NCBI GenBank assembly: GCA_004356015.1
Contig: SMYD01000008.1
Location: 1-51,728 of the forward strand
Reading direction: 5' to 3'
From: Acidobacteriota bacterium
Lineage (GTDB): Bacteria > Acidobacteriota > Polarisedimenticolia > SMYD01
Length of the DNA: 51,728 bases
Shown here piece after piece: positions 17,387 through 29,233 of this stretch (its first letter is position 1; every line of letters starts with the position of its first letter). A program made the position numbers and the translations under genes. The notes under the pieces are model-generated. The model searched no databases. It was not told the DNA's origin and worked only from the letters and a program-made list of their open reading frames with translations.

Positions 17387-18443
17387 CCCCGGCGAGAATC
17401 TCGCGCGCGGCCGCGATCACCGCCTCCGGCTTGATGGCAGCCATGAGGGATGGATCCCGTCCTCCGGCCAGACGCTGGGCTGTGGTGACTGCGACCTGGC
17501 GGTGACCCGGTCCCCAGGGGGCGTTGACCACAGGGTCGGTGGCGCCATAGAGGGCCACCACCGGCGTGCCCACCAGCCAGGCCAGGTGCATGGGGCCCGA
17601 ATCGTTGCCGATGAAGAGGTCGGCGGTACGCAACAGCTCGGCCAGGAGGAGCAGGGAGGTCGCCGGGAGCAGGTGCACTCCACCTCCGGCGTGCCCTGCC
17701 ACCTCCCGGGCCAGTCCCTCCTCGCCGGGCCCCCAGGCGATCTGGACCGTGGCGCCACCTGCGGCCAGGCTGGCGGCCGCGGCGGCGAACATGCGGGGTG
17801 GCCATCGCTTGTAGCCCTGCCGGTTGCTGGCACCTGGAGATATCAGGATGCGAACGCGGCCAGGCTTGGCGGCCCAGAGAGATTCGGCCAGCGCGGCTGC
17901 GCCGGCCTGCCGGGGCAGCTCCGCCGCCGCCAGGGAGGGGTCGGCTGCCAGCGGCGCCAGCAGCGACAGAGCTTTTTCGACCCGCGACTGGCGGGCCGGG
18001 ACCGGTGTCACATGATGGGTGGCGGCCCCGGGGATGTATTCGCGGGCGACACCGCGGGCGAAGCCGATGCGCAGGGGGGCGCCCGAAAGGCGCATGAGGA
18101 GTGCCGACTTGTACGTTCCCTGGGCATCAAGAACCACCTGGGGTCGCCAGCGCCGGATCGTCGCCAGGGTGGTGCGCAGCCGGCTGCCCGCCCTGAGGAG
18201 GTGCCCCGATTTCAGGCTGCGGGTCAGATCCTGGCGCGGAAATTCCAGCACTTCGTCCACCAGGGGCTGGACCTCCACCACCGGTCTTTGACCCGGTTCG
18301 CAGAGCCAGCCGAGGCGGGCAGCTGGAAAACGCGCCCGCAGGGGCGGGAGCAGCGGCAGGGTCCTGATGACGTCACCCAGAGCCGAAAGGCGGATGATGA
18401 GGATGCTGGCGGGGGAGAAGCCGGAATGCGCGGGATCGGCCAC
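17367..18443 (-). CDS. Family-9 glycosyltransferase, ADP-heptose:LPS heptosyltransferase-like
   Basis: The 358-residue product has the GT9 opening ILIIRLSALGDVIRTLPLL. A VVLDAQGTYKSALL segment and the C-terminal lobe with ISPGASNRQGYKRWP and the donor site FIGNDSGPMHLAWLVGTP follow. These match WaaC/WaaF/RfaQ-type heptosyltransferases of the inner core; which heptose is added is not clear. GTG start at 18443. It is transcribed convergently to the glycosyltransferase/kinase fusion and divergently from the Trm112-like gene. Confidence 0.9.
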   Translation of the reverse strand: MADPAHSGFSPASILIIRLSALGDVIRTLPLLPPLRARFPAARLGWLCEPGQRPVVEVQPLVDEVLEFPRQDLTRSLKSGHLLRAGSRLRTTLATIRRWRPQVVLDAQGTYKSALLMRLSGAPLRIGFARGVAREYIPGAATHHVTPVPARQSRVEKALSLLAPLAADPSLAAAELPRQAGAAALAESLWAAKPGRVRILISPGASNRQGYKRWPPRMFAAAAASLAAGGATVQIAWGPGEEGLAREVAGHAGGGVHLLPATSLLLLAELLRTADLFIGNDSGPMHLAWLVGTPVVALYGATDPVVNAPWGPGHRQVAVTTAQRLAGGRDPSLMAAIKPEAVIAAAREILAGVNPSSD

Positions 18444-18531
18444 GCCTGGATGCTACCAGAGGATCGAGCAGCGGGCGGCGTTGACATGTGAGGGGGGGGC
18501 AACGTAGGATTGCGCCGCTTATTCTCAGGCA

Positions 18532-18720
18532 ATGGAGGGATGTGTGGGCATCGATCCGAAGCTCCTGGAGATCCTGGCCTGCCCGGTCTGTAAGACGCCG
18601 GTCAAGCTCGAAGAGAACGGTGAGGCTCTTTTCTGCACTCAGTGCCGTCGCCTCTATCCGATTCGCGATGATATCCCGGTCATGCTGGTGGAAGAAGCTC
18701 GTATCAAAGAAGATAAGTAA
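18532..18720 (+). CDS. Trm112-family small zinc-binding protein (YcaR-like)
   Basis: The 62-residue product contains LLEILACPVCKTPV and FCTQCRRLYPIRDDIPVML, two CxxC pairs that hold one zinc, as in the Trm112/UPF0434 family. In eukaryotes Trm112 activates several methyltransferases; bacterial YcaR-type members lie near lpxK/kdsB in proteobacteria and their role is poorly defined. ATG 18532 has a weak ribosome site. GTG 18544, five bases after GGAGG, is an equally good start and would give 58 residues. Here it lies near LPS genes but outside the kds cluster. Confidence 0.88.
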   Translation: MEGCVGIDPKLLEILACPVCKTPVKLEENGEALFCTQCRRLYPIRDDIPVMLVEEARIKEDK

Positions 18721-18853
18721 CCACCCTACCCTGCGGGGAGGGCGCAGCAGATCCGGCCTTGAATCGCGGTCCGTGGTTGTCACGACGGGATCCGGTCGGT
18801 AGAATGATGGCTTCCCGGTGACAATTCCGCTCGGCAAGGACGGAGGCTGGAGC

Positions 18854-20698
18854 ATGAAAAAGAGTGCGGTCGCAACTCTGGTCCTGGTGACCTGCCTGAT
18901 GGGTGCCTCCTCGACCCACGGAGAACAGCGGGCCCACTCGTGGGAAGTCAGTCCCTTCGTGGGGGGTCTCTCCGGCTCCAGTCTTCTCGGCGACTCCTCC
19001 GAGCCCATGGGCGGTCTTCGTGTTGGCTATAACCTGAACCGCTGGTGGCAGATCGAGTTGGGCTATAGCGACTTAGCCGACATGAATGTGAGCAATGTCG
19101 TCGGGAGCGTTCTCCAGCCCGCCACCCCTGTGAGCGGGGACCCGTTCTGGATCGTCGATCCCATCGAGGGATTGGTCGATAGTGACGGGGAGTTCCTGGA
19201 ACTGAACATGCTGCTCAGCACCAGGCCGGTGAAGAAACGGTTGACTTTCTACGGCACCGCCGGCCTGGGGCGGAGCCGCTTCCAGGGAAGTCTCACCCAG
19301 GAACAGATTCTTTCCGCGTTCCCCAGGGGACCCAGTCCGACCCCGGACACCTTTGATTTCAACGAGAACGGGTTGACCTCCGATCTGGTCGACGAGTTTT
19401 CCTGCGAGACCTGTGACCTGCGCTTCGATGATCCCCTGGATCCGGCCATCGACCCCGCTTGCAGCGACCCTTCACAACTGGAATGCTACGCCGTGCCCGA
19501 CGCTGTACCTGCGCGCTCTTTCATTGCCAGTGGTGAGGACCTGGATGAAATTCGTTTCACCCAGTGGAACGTCGGGGCGGGGATGCGCGTGCAGATGACG
19601 GATTCCATGTCCTTGCGCGTGGACCTGCGCAACTACCTGGCGGGAGACTACACCGCGCAAGTCCTGTCAGCGGGTCTCTCGTTCCGGTTCGGCGGTGAAA
19701 GTCCCATCGATGACGACGGTGATGGCATTCCCAGCTTCCGGGACAACTGCCCGGATACCCCTGCCGGTGCCACGGTGGACGGCCATGGCTGTCCTGCCGA
19801 TGGGGATGGTGACGAGATCCTGGACGGGTTGGACGACTGTCCCACCACGCCGGAAGGCTGGCCGGTGGATGACAACGGCTGTCCCACCGATGGCGATGGC
19901 GATGGTGTGCCCGATGGTCGGGATACATGTGACAACACACCCCTGGGTGCGGTGGTGGACTACGAGGGATGTCCCGTGGACTCCGATGGCGACCAGGTTC
20001 CTGATGGTCTCGACGACTGCATGGCGACACCCGAGGGCGCTCTGGTGGACGCTCAGGGCTGTGCTCTGGATGAAGACGGTGATGGCGTTCCCGATGGACT
20101 GGACACCTGCGAGGGCACACCGGCGGGCCTGCCTGTGGATGCCGATGGCTGTCCCATCGACTCGGACGGCGACGGCCTCAAGGATGATGTGGATGCCTGC
20201 CCGGCGTTTGCCGGTCCGGGGGGCGTCGATGAGGAAGGCTGCCCACGCTTCCGCATGGATAAGACAGCCCGTATCTCCATGCCCGGTGTGACCTTTGCCT
20301 TCGGCTCGTCGGTCCTTACCGACGCCGGCAAGGAAGAACTGGGAGCCCTTGTGGCGGCGCTCAACTTCTATGACGACCTGATCTTCGAAATCGAAGGTCA
20401 CACCGACGATGTGGGTTCCGAGAGGGATAACTTCCTGATCTCCATGGATCGTGCCCGCTCGGTGCGGCGCTTCCTGGCGGATGCCGGCATCAACCCCGAC
20501 CGCATGAGTATCCGCGGCTACGGGGAGATTCGGCCCATCGCCGATAACACCACGAAGGAAGGACGTGCCTTGAACCGTCGCATCGAGGTCTTTGTCACCG
20601 GGGTTCTGGAGGTTCCCGAGGAAGAACCCGGAGAGCAGGTCGAGGATGAGGCGGACTCCGAGGCCGGCGATGAGGTCGAGGGAGAAACGGGCGAGTAG
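18854..20698 (+). CDS. OmpA-family outer-membrane protein with TSP3 calcium repeats
   Basis: I start at ATG 18854 (MKKSAVATLVLVTCLMGAS, a signal peptide), preceded by GGAGG. The product is 614 residues. Residues ~25-280 form an N-terminal outer-membrane barrel-like region (VSPFVGGLSGSSLLGDSS, RVGYNLNRWWQIELGYS). Residues ~286-466 hold six thrombospondin type-3 repeats rich in DxDGDG calcium loops. Residues ~478-595 are the peptidoglycan-binding OmpA domain (FEIEGHTDDVGSERDNF, RGYGEIRPIADN, NRRIEVFV). An acidic tail follows. It anchors the outer membrane to the cell wall, probably with a calcium-stiffened spacer. A CxxC pair lies in the barrel region (EFSCETCDL). Confidence 0.93.
   Translation: MKKSAVATLVLVTCLMGASSTHGEQRAHSWEVSPFVGGLSGSSLLGDSSEPMGGLRVGYNLNRWWQIELGYSDLADMNVSNVVGSVLQPATPVSGDPFWIVDPIEGLVDSDGEFLELNMLLSTRPVKKRLTFYGTAGLGRSRFQGSLTQEQILSAFPRGPSPTPDTFDFNENGLTSDLVDEFSCETCDLRFDDPLDPAIDPACSDPSQLECYAVPDAVPARSFIASGEDLDEIRFTQWNVGAGMRVQMTDSMSLRVDLRNYLAGDYTAQVLSAGLSFRFGGESPIDDDGDGIPSFRDNCPDTPAGATVDGHGCPADGDGDEILDGLDDCPTTPEGWPVDDNGCPTDGDGDGVPDGRDTCDNTPLGAVVDYEGCPVDSDGDQVPDGLDDCMATPEGALVDAQGCALDEDGDGVPDGLDTCEGTPAGLPVDADGCPIDSDGDGLKDDVDACPAFAGPGGVDEEGCPRFRMDKTARISMPGVTFAFGSSVLTDAGKEELGALVAALNFYDDLIFEIEGHTDDVGSERDNFLISMDRARSVRRFLADAGINPDRMSIRGYGEIRPIADNTTKEGRALNRRIEVFVTGVLEVPEEEPGEQVEDEADSEAGDEVEGETGE
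19707..20252 (+). repeat. Six tandem TSP3-type repeats inside the OmpA gene
   Basis: The repeat unit is about 30 residues with the pattern DxDGDGxxDxxDxCPxTPxGxxVDxxGCP. Some units lose the C or P (for example DDCMATPEG). The DNA copies are related but diverged, so this is a protein-level repeat. Each unit can bind Ca2+ through its aspartates. Confidence 0.9.
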
Positions 20699-20728
20699 CC
20701 CCCGGCCGGGATCAGCTTTCGCCCGTGT

Positions 20729-21136
20729 CTACACCCCGTAGGGAGGGGGGTCGTCACTGCTGGAGGATGAGCCGGCGGAAGGAACAGCCGGACGGGTGGC
20801 GGGTGTGCCACGTCCGCCGCGGAACGGGCCCCGGTGCACCGGCACCTCTTCAGCCGCCGGTGGTGGCGCGGGCATGGGGAGTTCATCGCGCAGAAGATCC
20901 CGTTCCCGCTGCAGACGCCGGTTGGCGATACGCAGGCGAATGCCATCTGCCAGGGAGAGGACGCCCATGAACAGGGCCCCCACGGCCAGTGCCGTCAGCA
21001 CCAGGTAGATCTGCGGCATACCGCGCAGGTCGGTCCAGGGCAGGGCCACATCCACCCGCTCATCCACGTTGAGAATGGCATAGGTGCCCAGGGATGCCAC
21101 CAGGACCACCATCAGGAACAGAGCCGTGATACGCAT
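20729..21136 (-). CDS. LapA-like (DUF1049) membrane protein
   Basis: The 135-residue product has two membrane helices (ALFLMVVLVASLGTYAIL and IYLVLTALAVGALFMGVLSL) separated by a short periplasmic loop. A coiled-coil-like basic helix (RIANRRLQRERDLLRDEL) and a Pro/Ser-rich tail follow. This layout fits the LapA/YciS family, which in E. coli works with LapB in controlling LPS synthesis through LpxC turnover. It follows kdsC by 47 bases on the same strand, consistent with an LPS-related role. The family call is moderate because the domain is short and variable. Confidence 0.7.
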   Translation of the reverse strand: MRITALFLMVVLVASLGTYAILNVDERVDVALPWTDLRGMPQIYLVLTALAVGALFMGVLSLADGIRLRIANRRLQRERDLLRDELPMPAPPPAAEEVPVHRGPFRGGRGTPATRPAVPSAGSSSSSDDPPPYGV

Positions 21137-21183
21137 CGCTATCTCCTTGTCCTCACCCCGGAAGGGTAGCGAACAAATCGCTG

Positions 21184-21726
21184 TCAGGCCAGAAGCGGTG
21201 CGACCAGCTCATCCCAGCGGCCCTGGGCGTGCAGCAGGTATTCCACCAGTTCCCGCACGGCACCGGCACCACCGGGCCGGCTGCTGACCCAGATGGCCGC
21301 CCGGCGGGCTTCCTGGTGGGCATCGGCCACGGCCGCCCCCAGGCCCACGCGGCGCAGGATCGGCACATCAACAAGATCGTCACCCATGTAGGCGACCTGG
21401 TCCGCATCCATGCCGCGGCGCCGGCACCAGGCTTCAAACACCGGTAGCTTGGGGAAGGCACCCGAAAGAACATCCGGGATGTCCAGTTCTCGCGCCCGCC
21501 GTTCCACAACCGAGGAGCGGCGGCCCGTCAGGAGGGCCACCTGCCAGCCGGCTTCCCGGGCAAGCCTGAGCCCTAACCCGTCATGGCAGTGGAAGGACTT
21601 GGCCTCCTGGTCGGGTCCTTGCGGCAGGTAGAGCAGTCTGCCGTCGGTGAGGACGCCGTCCACGTCCAGGACCAGAGCGCGCACCTGGCGCGCGCGATCC
21701 AGGATCGCCTGCTCGCTGAGAGACAT
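21184..21726 (-). CDS. kdsC: 3-deoxy-D-manno-octulosonate 8-phosphate phosphatase KdsC
   Basis: The 180-residue HAD-superfamily protein has the nucleophile motif LVLDVDGVLTDGRL, motif II LLTGRRS and motif IV YMGDDLVDVPIL, with no cap domain, as in KdsC. It removes phosphate from Kdo-8-P to give Kdo in the cytoplasm. Its ATG shares one base with the kdsD stop (TGATG), so the pair is translationally coupled. Confidence 0.95.
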   Translation of the reverse strand: MSLSEQAILDRARQVRALVLDVDGVLTDGRLLYLPQGPDQEAKSFHCHDGLGLRLAREAGWQVALLTGRRSSVVERRARELDIPDVLSGAFPKLPVFEAWCRRRGMDADQVAYMGDDLVDVPILRRVGLGAAVADAHQEARRAAIWVSSRPGGAGAVRELVEYLLHAQGRWDELVAPLLA

Positions 21727-22717
21727 CAGACCATGCCCATGCGCCAGAGGTCATGGAGATGGACCACGCCCACGGGGCGCTGGTCCTTCCCGGCCACCAC
21801 AAGGCTGGTGATCTTGTGGCTTTCCATGAGGCGGAGGGCTTGGGAGGCCAGGGCGTCGGGTGCGATGGTGCGCGGGCTGGCGCTCATGACACCAGCCGCC
21901 CGGAAGGCGAGAAGGTCACGGGCCGAGCCCTCGGCCAGATCGTTCGCCAGCAGCCGGCGAAGATCCCCGTCGGTGATGACACCGGCCAGGCGGCCGTCCG
22001 GCCCGGTGACCACGGCCATGCCCAGCCGGCCGGCGCTCATGATCCCGATGACCTCTCCCAGGGGTGTCTCCGGGGTCACCAGAGGGACTGCGGCGCCTTG
22101 ATGCATCATGTCCCGCACCCGGCGCAGGCGCGCGCCCAGGCGTCCGCCCGGATGAAGGGCGGCGAAATCTTCGTCACGAAACCCTTTTCGCTTCAGCAGG
22201 GCCATGGCCAGGGCGTCGCCCATCACCAGAGCCGCCGTGGTGCTGGCGGTGGGCGCCAGCCCCATGGGACAGGCTTCGGCGGAGACGCCCACGTCGAGCA
22301 CCACATCGGCGTACCTCGCCAGGGTGGAGTCTTTTTTGCCGGTGAGGGCGATGAGGCTGACATCCAGCCTCTTGATGGTCTCCAGCAATCGGCCGATCTC
22401 CTCCGTCTCGCCGGAATGGCTGAGAGCAATGACCAGGTCATGAGTCGTGACAATGCCGAGATCTCCGTGGACCGCCTCGGCCGGGTGGAGAAACTGGGCA
22501 GGTGTGCCGGTGGACGAGAAGGTGGCGGCCAGCTTGCGGGCGATGATCCCGGATTTGCCCATGCCGGTGGTGATCACCCGGCCCCGACAGCCGGACAGGA
22601 GTTCCACCGCCTGGATGAACTGTTCATCCAGGCGCTCCAGCAGCCCCAGGATGGCATCGGCTTCCACCTGCAGGACGCGGCGGGCTTCCTCCAGATCCGG
22701 GTGCTGGTCCTTTGGGG

Positions 22718-22721
<4 letters not shown>
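21726..22721 (-). CDS. kdsD: Arabinose-5-phosphate isomerase KdsD (KpsF/GutQ family)
   Basis: The 331-residue product has an N-terminal SIS domain (RVITTGMGKSGIIARKLAAT, EAVHGDLGIV, ALSHSGETEEI) and a C-terminal CBS pair (from about residue 205; VVTGPDGRLAGVITDGDLRR and TSLVVAGKDQRPVGVVHLHD). It converts ribulose-5-P to arabinose-5-P, the KdsA substrate. The length and domain order are standard. It overlaps kdsA by ATGA and kdsC by one base. Confidence 0.96.
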
Positions 22722-25440
<2,719 letters not shown>

Positions 25441-25467
25441 TCATCCTAATGGAGCAGGGTCCTACCG

Positions 25468-26211
25468 TCAAGGAGTATCGGCGCGCAAAAGCGCGGCCAC
25501 CCGGGCCAGATCCTGCGGTGTGTCAATGCCGGGAAAGGCCCGCCGGATGAGGATGACACGCAGGCGGCGCCCATGCTCCAGGAGGCGGAGTTGTTCCAGG
25601 CCCTCCGCGCACTCCAGAGTGCCTGGAGGCCATTTGCTGAACTCCTCCAGGAGCTCCCGGCGGAAGGCATAAAGGCCTATATGGTGTAGAAAGTTGGCTT
25701 CGGCCTCCTGGTTCCGGTGGAACGGGACAGGGGAGCGGGAGAAATAGAGTGCGTCGCCGTTGGCCGCGGTCACGACCTTCACCAGGTGGGGGTCATGGAC
25801 ATCGTCATCCCTGGCAAGAGGTGCCGCCAGAGTCGTGGCCTCCACGTCGTTGTCCGCCAGCAGGGGAGCCACGGCGGCGTCCATGGCTTCCGGATCCAGG
25901 AGGGGCTCATCACCCTGGATATTCACCACGATCCGGCAAGAGGTGGCCAGGGCCACCTCGGCGACCCGATCGGTTCCTGAAGGATGGTCCGCTGCTGTCA
26001 TCATCGCCTCGCCGCCGAAGCCGATCACGGCGGCGAGGATCCTCTCATCGTCGGTGGCCACCACCACCCGGCCAATGCTGCGGGCTGCTGTGGCGTGGCG
26101 CCAGACATGTTCCACCAGCGGCAGGCCCGAAAGATCGGCCAGGGCCTTGCCGGGGAAGCGGGTTGAGCCCCAGCGGACGGGAATCACGGCAAGGACATCC
26201 TGTCGGGTCAC
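25468..26211 (-). CDS. kdsB: CMP-Kdo synthetase KdsB (3-deoxy-manno-octulosonate cytidylyltransferase)
   Basis: The 247-residue product begins VLAVIPVRWGSTRFPGKAL, the CTP-binding loop, with VVVATDDERI, HPSGTDRVAEVA, VNIQGDEPLL and YFSRSPVPFHR following in the order typical of KdsB. It couples Kdo to CMP, giving the donor used by WaaA. The start is GTG 26211, close behind GGAGG. It is separated from pyrG by 243 bases in which I see no gene, tRNA or clear promoter. Confidence 0.96.
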   Translation of the reverse strand: MTRQDVLAVIPVRWGSTRFPGKALADLSGLPLVEHVWRHATAARSIGRVVVATDDERILAAVIGFGGEAMMTAADHPSGTDRVAEVALATSCRIVVNIQGDEPLLDPEAMDAAVAPLLADNDVEATTLAAPLARDDDVHDPHLVKVVTAANGDALYFSRSPVPFHRNQEAEANFLHHIGLYAFRRELLEEFSKWPPGTLECAEGLEQLRLLEHGRRLRVILIRRAFPGIDTPQDLARVAALLRADTP

Positions 26212-26311
26212 ATGGCCTCCGGCGGCGTCGGGAGCAGGGGCGCCGTGGCGGCATCGTAGGCAACGGCGGCAGCGGAATCAAGGCGAGCGACGGGAGGGCT
26301 ATAGTGGGGCC

Positions 26312-27355
26312 ATGTTCCGCTGGACCCGAGCTGGAGTCGAGGACCGCTGGCACAACCCGGATCGCCCCGGCGGGTATGAGTGGTGGGGTTTCGAGGCTCT
26401 GGATGTTGATCGCCGCCTGGCTTTTTCACTGCGCATCGCTGCCGGTGATCCCATGGATCCGGAATACGCGGTCGGCATGGCCCGGACGCCGGGCAGTCGG
26501 GGCGCTCTGGCGCGGGACCACATTCTGGTGCGGGCGGTTCTGTACCGGGATGGCCGCAGGGTCATGGCCCGCTCGTTCCGGCCCGACCCCGACACGTTCC
26601 GGGCCAGTTCCACCTCCGGTGCGGTCCAGGCAAAGGGCATCCGTGTGACGGTGGAAGAGACAGCCGGAGGCCGCACTTACCGGGTGGAGCTGGAGCCCGG
26701 CACGGTTCTTGAGTTCGCCGGGCCGCCAGGCCGTCCGCCTGCGTCCGGGACGCCGGACGGGCCTGTCTGGGATCTGGCCTGGTTGAACCTCGCGGTGAGC
26801 GGGCGGATCCGTCTGGGCCACGGCCACGCCGCCGAGACCGCCACATTCTCAGGGCGGGGTGTTCACGACCACGGTTATGGCCCGGTCTCGCCCCTGAGCA
26901 AGGTCCGGTCATGGGCCTGGGGCTGGGGGCATGCCTGGGAATACGGCATCGCCTGGCGCCAGGTGCACCTGGTCTCCGGTGAGGTGGACACCCTGCTGCT
27001 GCTGGACAAGGAGGGCGAGCCGTTTCTTGCGGAGGCGGCCCGCTCCCGTCCCTTCCGCAGGCGTTATTCGCTGCTGGGCATCCCCTACCGTCGGCAGTGG
27101 CGACTGGACACGCCCTCCGGTGTCGGTCTGGCCGTGGAACGCCAGGCGACCCTGGGATCCAGCCCGGTGGGCATGCGCCTGCTCACCAACCTGCGCCTGA
27201 TGGTACCCCGCCCCGAGACACGCATGCGCCTGGTGGACGGGATCGGTATGTCCTCGGTGGCCCGGCCGCAGCGCGCCCGGCTGCGCTCTCTGCGCTGGCT
27301 GGTGCGTGCCCGGGAGAGCTGGACGACCCGATCGGCGGGCGGCCAGTTTTCCTAG
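26312..27355 (+). CDS. Lipocalin-like protein, possibly related to CrtC/AttH (hydroxyneurosporene synthase fold)
   Basis: I use ATG 26312; the much longer open frame upstream overlaps kdsB antisense and is not coding. The product is 347 residues without a signal peptide. YEWWGFEALDVDRRLAFSL at the start and the Gly/His/Trp-rich GRGVHDHGYGPV followed by RSWAWGWGHAWEYGIAW resemble carotenoid 1,2-hydratase and AttH-like lipocalins, which use two beta-barrels to hold hydrophobic ligands. No carotenoid genes lie nearby, so a hydratase role is unsupported. It is divergent from kdsB and convergent with the ABC permease (stops overlap by four bases). Confidence 0.55.
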   Translation: MFRWTRAGVEDRWHNPDRPGGYEWWGFEALDVDRRLAFSLRIAAGDPMDPEYAVGMARTPGSRGALARDHILVRAVLYRDGRRVMARSFRPDPDTFRASSTSGAVQAKGIRVTVEETAGGRTYRVELEPGTVLEFAGPPGRPPASGTPDGPVWDLAWLNLAVSGRIRLGHGHAAETATFSGRGVHDHGYGPVSPLSKVRSWAWGWGHAWEYGIAWRQVHLVSGEVDTLLLLDKEGEPFLAEAARSRPFRRRYSLLGIPYRRQWRLDTPSGVGLAVERQATLGSSPVGMRLLTNLRLMVPRPETRMRLVDGIGMSSVARPQRARLRSLRWLVRARESWTTRSAGGQFS

Positions 27356-28161
27356 TACTGGATGAGGGTGCCCTCCAGGCGTGCCCGCCTCAGGGCCAGG
27401 TGAAAGATGGCCAATCCCAGGGGCAGGAAGATTGCGGCGAAGATGGTCAGATACTGGAGGTGGGGCCAGATCGCCGGAAGATCGGCGCTCTTCACGATCA
27501 ACTGCCGGAACCCTTCCACGGCGTGGGTGATGGGCAGCAGATGCGCCAGCATCTGCGCGCCCTCCGGTAGGATGGAGATGGGGAAGAAGACCCCTCCCAG
27601 CAGGGTCGAGCCGGAGGCCAGCAACCAGGTCACCGGGTCGCCCCTCTTGAAATAAATCACCATGCCCGCTGACAGGATGCCGATGCTGGCGAAGGAGGCC
27701 ATGACGACCACGAGCAGCAGGGCCGCCGGCAGCAGCGCCGGCAGATGAAAGGCGGCACCGAACATGCGGCCCATGAACAGCCAGGCCAGGATCCAGAGGG
27801 TCGAGGAGACAAGTTCATAGGCCGAGGACATGAGCACCAGGACTGACGTGCGGTTGGGCGTGACCAGCATGGCCTCGAGAGTGCCGGCCACCTGCTCCTG
27901 GCGCACCTTGCTCGCGAAGGTCGAGTTGAGGCGGGAGAGGTAGCGCAGGAAAGCGATGCCCACCACCGAATAGGAGAAGTAGTCCATCCCTCCCAGGCTC
28001 TCGGCCAGTTGCGGGAAGCGGGCGAAGAAGCTGCCGAGGAAGTACCAGACCGTGAGGCTGGCCAGGACACCCACTATCTGCATGATGAAATTGGTGCGGT
28101 AGGAGACTTCCTGGAGGAAGTCCCGCACCAGGAAGGCCCAGAGGCGCGATCCGCTCTTCAC
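27352..28161 (-). CDS. ABC-2 type transporter permease
   Basis: The 269-residue integral membrane protein has about six helices (for example FIMQIVGVLASLTVWYFLG and ALLLVVVMASFASIGILSAG). The GGVFFPISILPEGAQML region before the last helices is typical of ABC-2 exporters related to polyketide, drug or polysaccharide export. It overlaps the upstream ATPase gene by ATGA and pairs with it. Substrate unknown. Confidence 0.88.
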   Translation of the reverse strand: MKSGSRLWAFLVRDFLQEVSYRTNFIMQIVGVLASLTVWYFLGSFFARFPQLAESLGGMDYFSYSVVGIAFLRYLSRLNSTFASKVRQEQVAGTLEAMLVTPNRTSVLVLMSSAYELVSSTLWILAWLFMGRMFGAAFHLPALLPAALLLVVVMASFASIGILSAGMVIYFKRGDPVTWLLASGSTLLGGVFFPISILPEGAQMLAHLLPITHAVEGFRQLIVKSADLPAIWPHLQYLTIFAAIFLPLGLAIFHLALRRARLEGTLIQY

Positions 28162-29201
28162 GGCGTGCTCCCTTCCGAGAACAGCCGGTCGAAGATATCC
28201 TCCAGCGACGGTTCCTGGCGGGTGAATTCCAGGACCCGGGCGCCGGAGGTGGCGAGGCGCGCCATGAGGGCCGACAGGGCGCCATCGCTGTCCTGGTCCA
28301 ACTCCACCAGGAGGCGCACCCGGTGGCTGTCTGCGGTGTCCCGGGGGGCGCCGTTCTCCTCGCCGTCGGCGTTGTCGCTTACCAGCCGGCCCACGCCCTC
28401 CAGATTCACCTGCCGGTCCAGGTCGATGCGATAGGTGCGATGGGCGGCGAAGAGAGCGCGGAACTCATCCAGGCGGCCGACACGCCGCACCTGCCCACGG
28501 TTGAGGATGGCCATGCGATGGCAGAGCCCGGCGGCCTCATGGAGGTTATGGGTGGCCATCAGGATGGTCTTCCCACCCTCTCCGGCGAGCTTGTCGCGGA
28601 TGAATTCGCGGATATGCCGCGCCGTCACCGGGTCGAGGCTGCGAGTGGGCTCGTCCAGAAAGAGAATGGGGGGGTCGTGCAGGAGGGCGCGGGCGATGGC
28701 CAGGCGCTGTTTCATGCCCGACGAGAAGGCCGAGAACGGCTCGTTGCCCTTGGCCTGAAGCTCCACCCGGCGCAGGAGGCTGTCCACGCGCTCCGAGATG
28801 ATGGCGGCCGGCACATGAAAGAGGCGGGCGAAGAAGATCAGGTTCTGCCGCCCGCTGAGGCGCCAGTAGAAGGAGCGTTCATCGGAGGTGACGTACCCGA
28901 TGGCACGGCGCACCCCCATCTCATCCTGCATGATGTCGCAGCCGTTGACCCGGGCCTCGCCTGCGTCGGGGAGTACAAGGCTCGACAGGATCTTGAGGAG
29001 AGTGGTCTTGCCGGCGCCGTTGGGACCCAGGAGGCCGAAGATCTCACCCTGCCGGACTTCCAGGTCCACTCCCTGGAGGGCGACGATCTTTCGACCCTTG
29101 GTGAAAGGATGGCGAATCAACTCCGAGATCTTGCGCCGGCTGCTGAACGACTTGCACAGTCCGCGGGTGAACACCGCCGGGTCATGAGGAGATCTGGGCA
29201 T
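28158..29201 (-). CDS. ABC transporter ATP-binding protein
   Basis: I use ATG 29201; the longer frame upstream overlaps the preceding gene. The product is about 347 residues. Walker A is GLLGPNGAGKTTLLKIL, the signature is FSSGMKQRLAIARALL (a degenerate LSGGQ) and Walker B is PPILFLDEPTRSLDP, with the switch His in LMATHNLHEA. The ~25-residue KFSSRR-type N-extension with a GRKIVALQGVDL start resembles polysaccharide/daunorubicin-type exporters. About 100 residues follow the core and may be regulatory. It works with the permease downstream. Confidence 0.92.
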   Translation of the reverse strand: MPRSPHDPAVFTRGLCKSFSSRRKISELIRHPFTKGRKIVALQGVDLEVRQGEIFGLLGPNGAGKTTLLKILSSLVLPDAGEARVNGCDIMQDEMGVRRAIGYVTSDERSFYWRLSGRQNLIFFARLFHVPAAIISERVDSLLRRVELQAKGNEPFSAFSSGMKQRLAIARALLHDPPILFLDEPTRSLDPVTARHIREFIRDKLAGEGGKTILMATHNLHEAAGLCHRMAILNRGQVRRVGRLDEFRALFAAHRTYRIDLDRQVNLEGVGRLVSDNADGEENGAPRDTADSHRVRLLVELDQDSDGALSALMARLATSGARVLEFTRQEPSLEDIFDRLFSEGSTP

Positions 29202-29233
29202 GGGGAAGCGAGGGTGCGCCGGTTCCGCGTGCT

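Noticed and set aside
19707-20252. Regular repeats considered as a CRISPR or DNA satellite
   Set aside because: The period is conserved at the protein level (TSP3 calcium loops) in one reading frame; the DNA copies are diverged and there are no unique spacers.
26045-26311. Upstream extension of the lipocalin-like gene (open frame begins near 25760)
   Set aside because: The extension lies antisense to kdsB and has shadow composition; ATG 26312 is the first sensible start.
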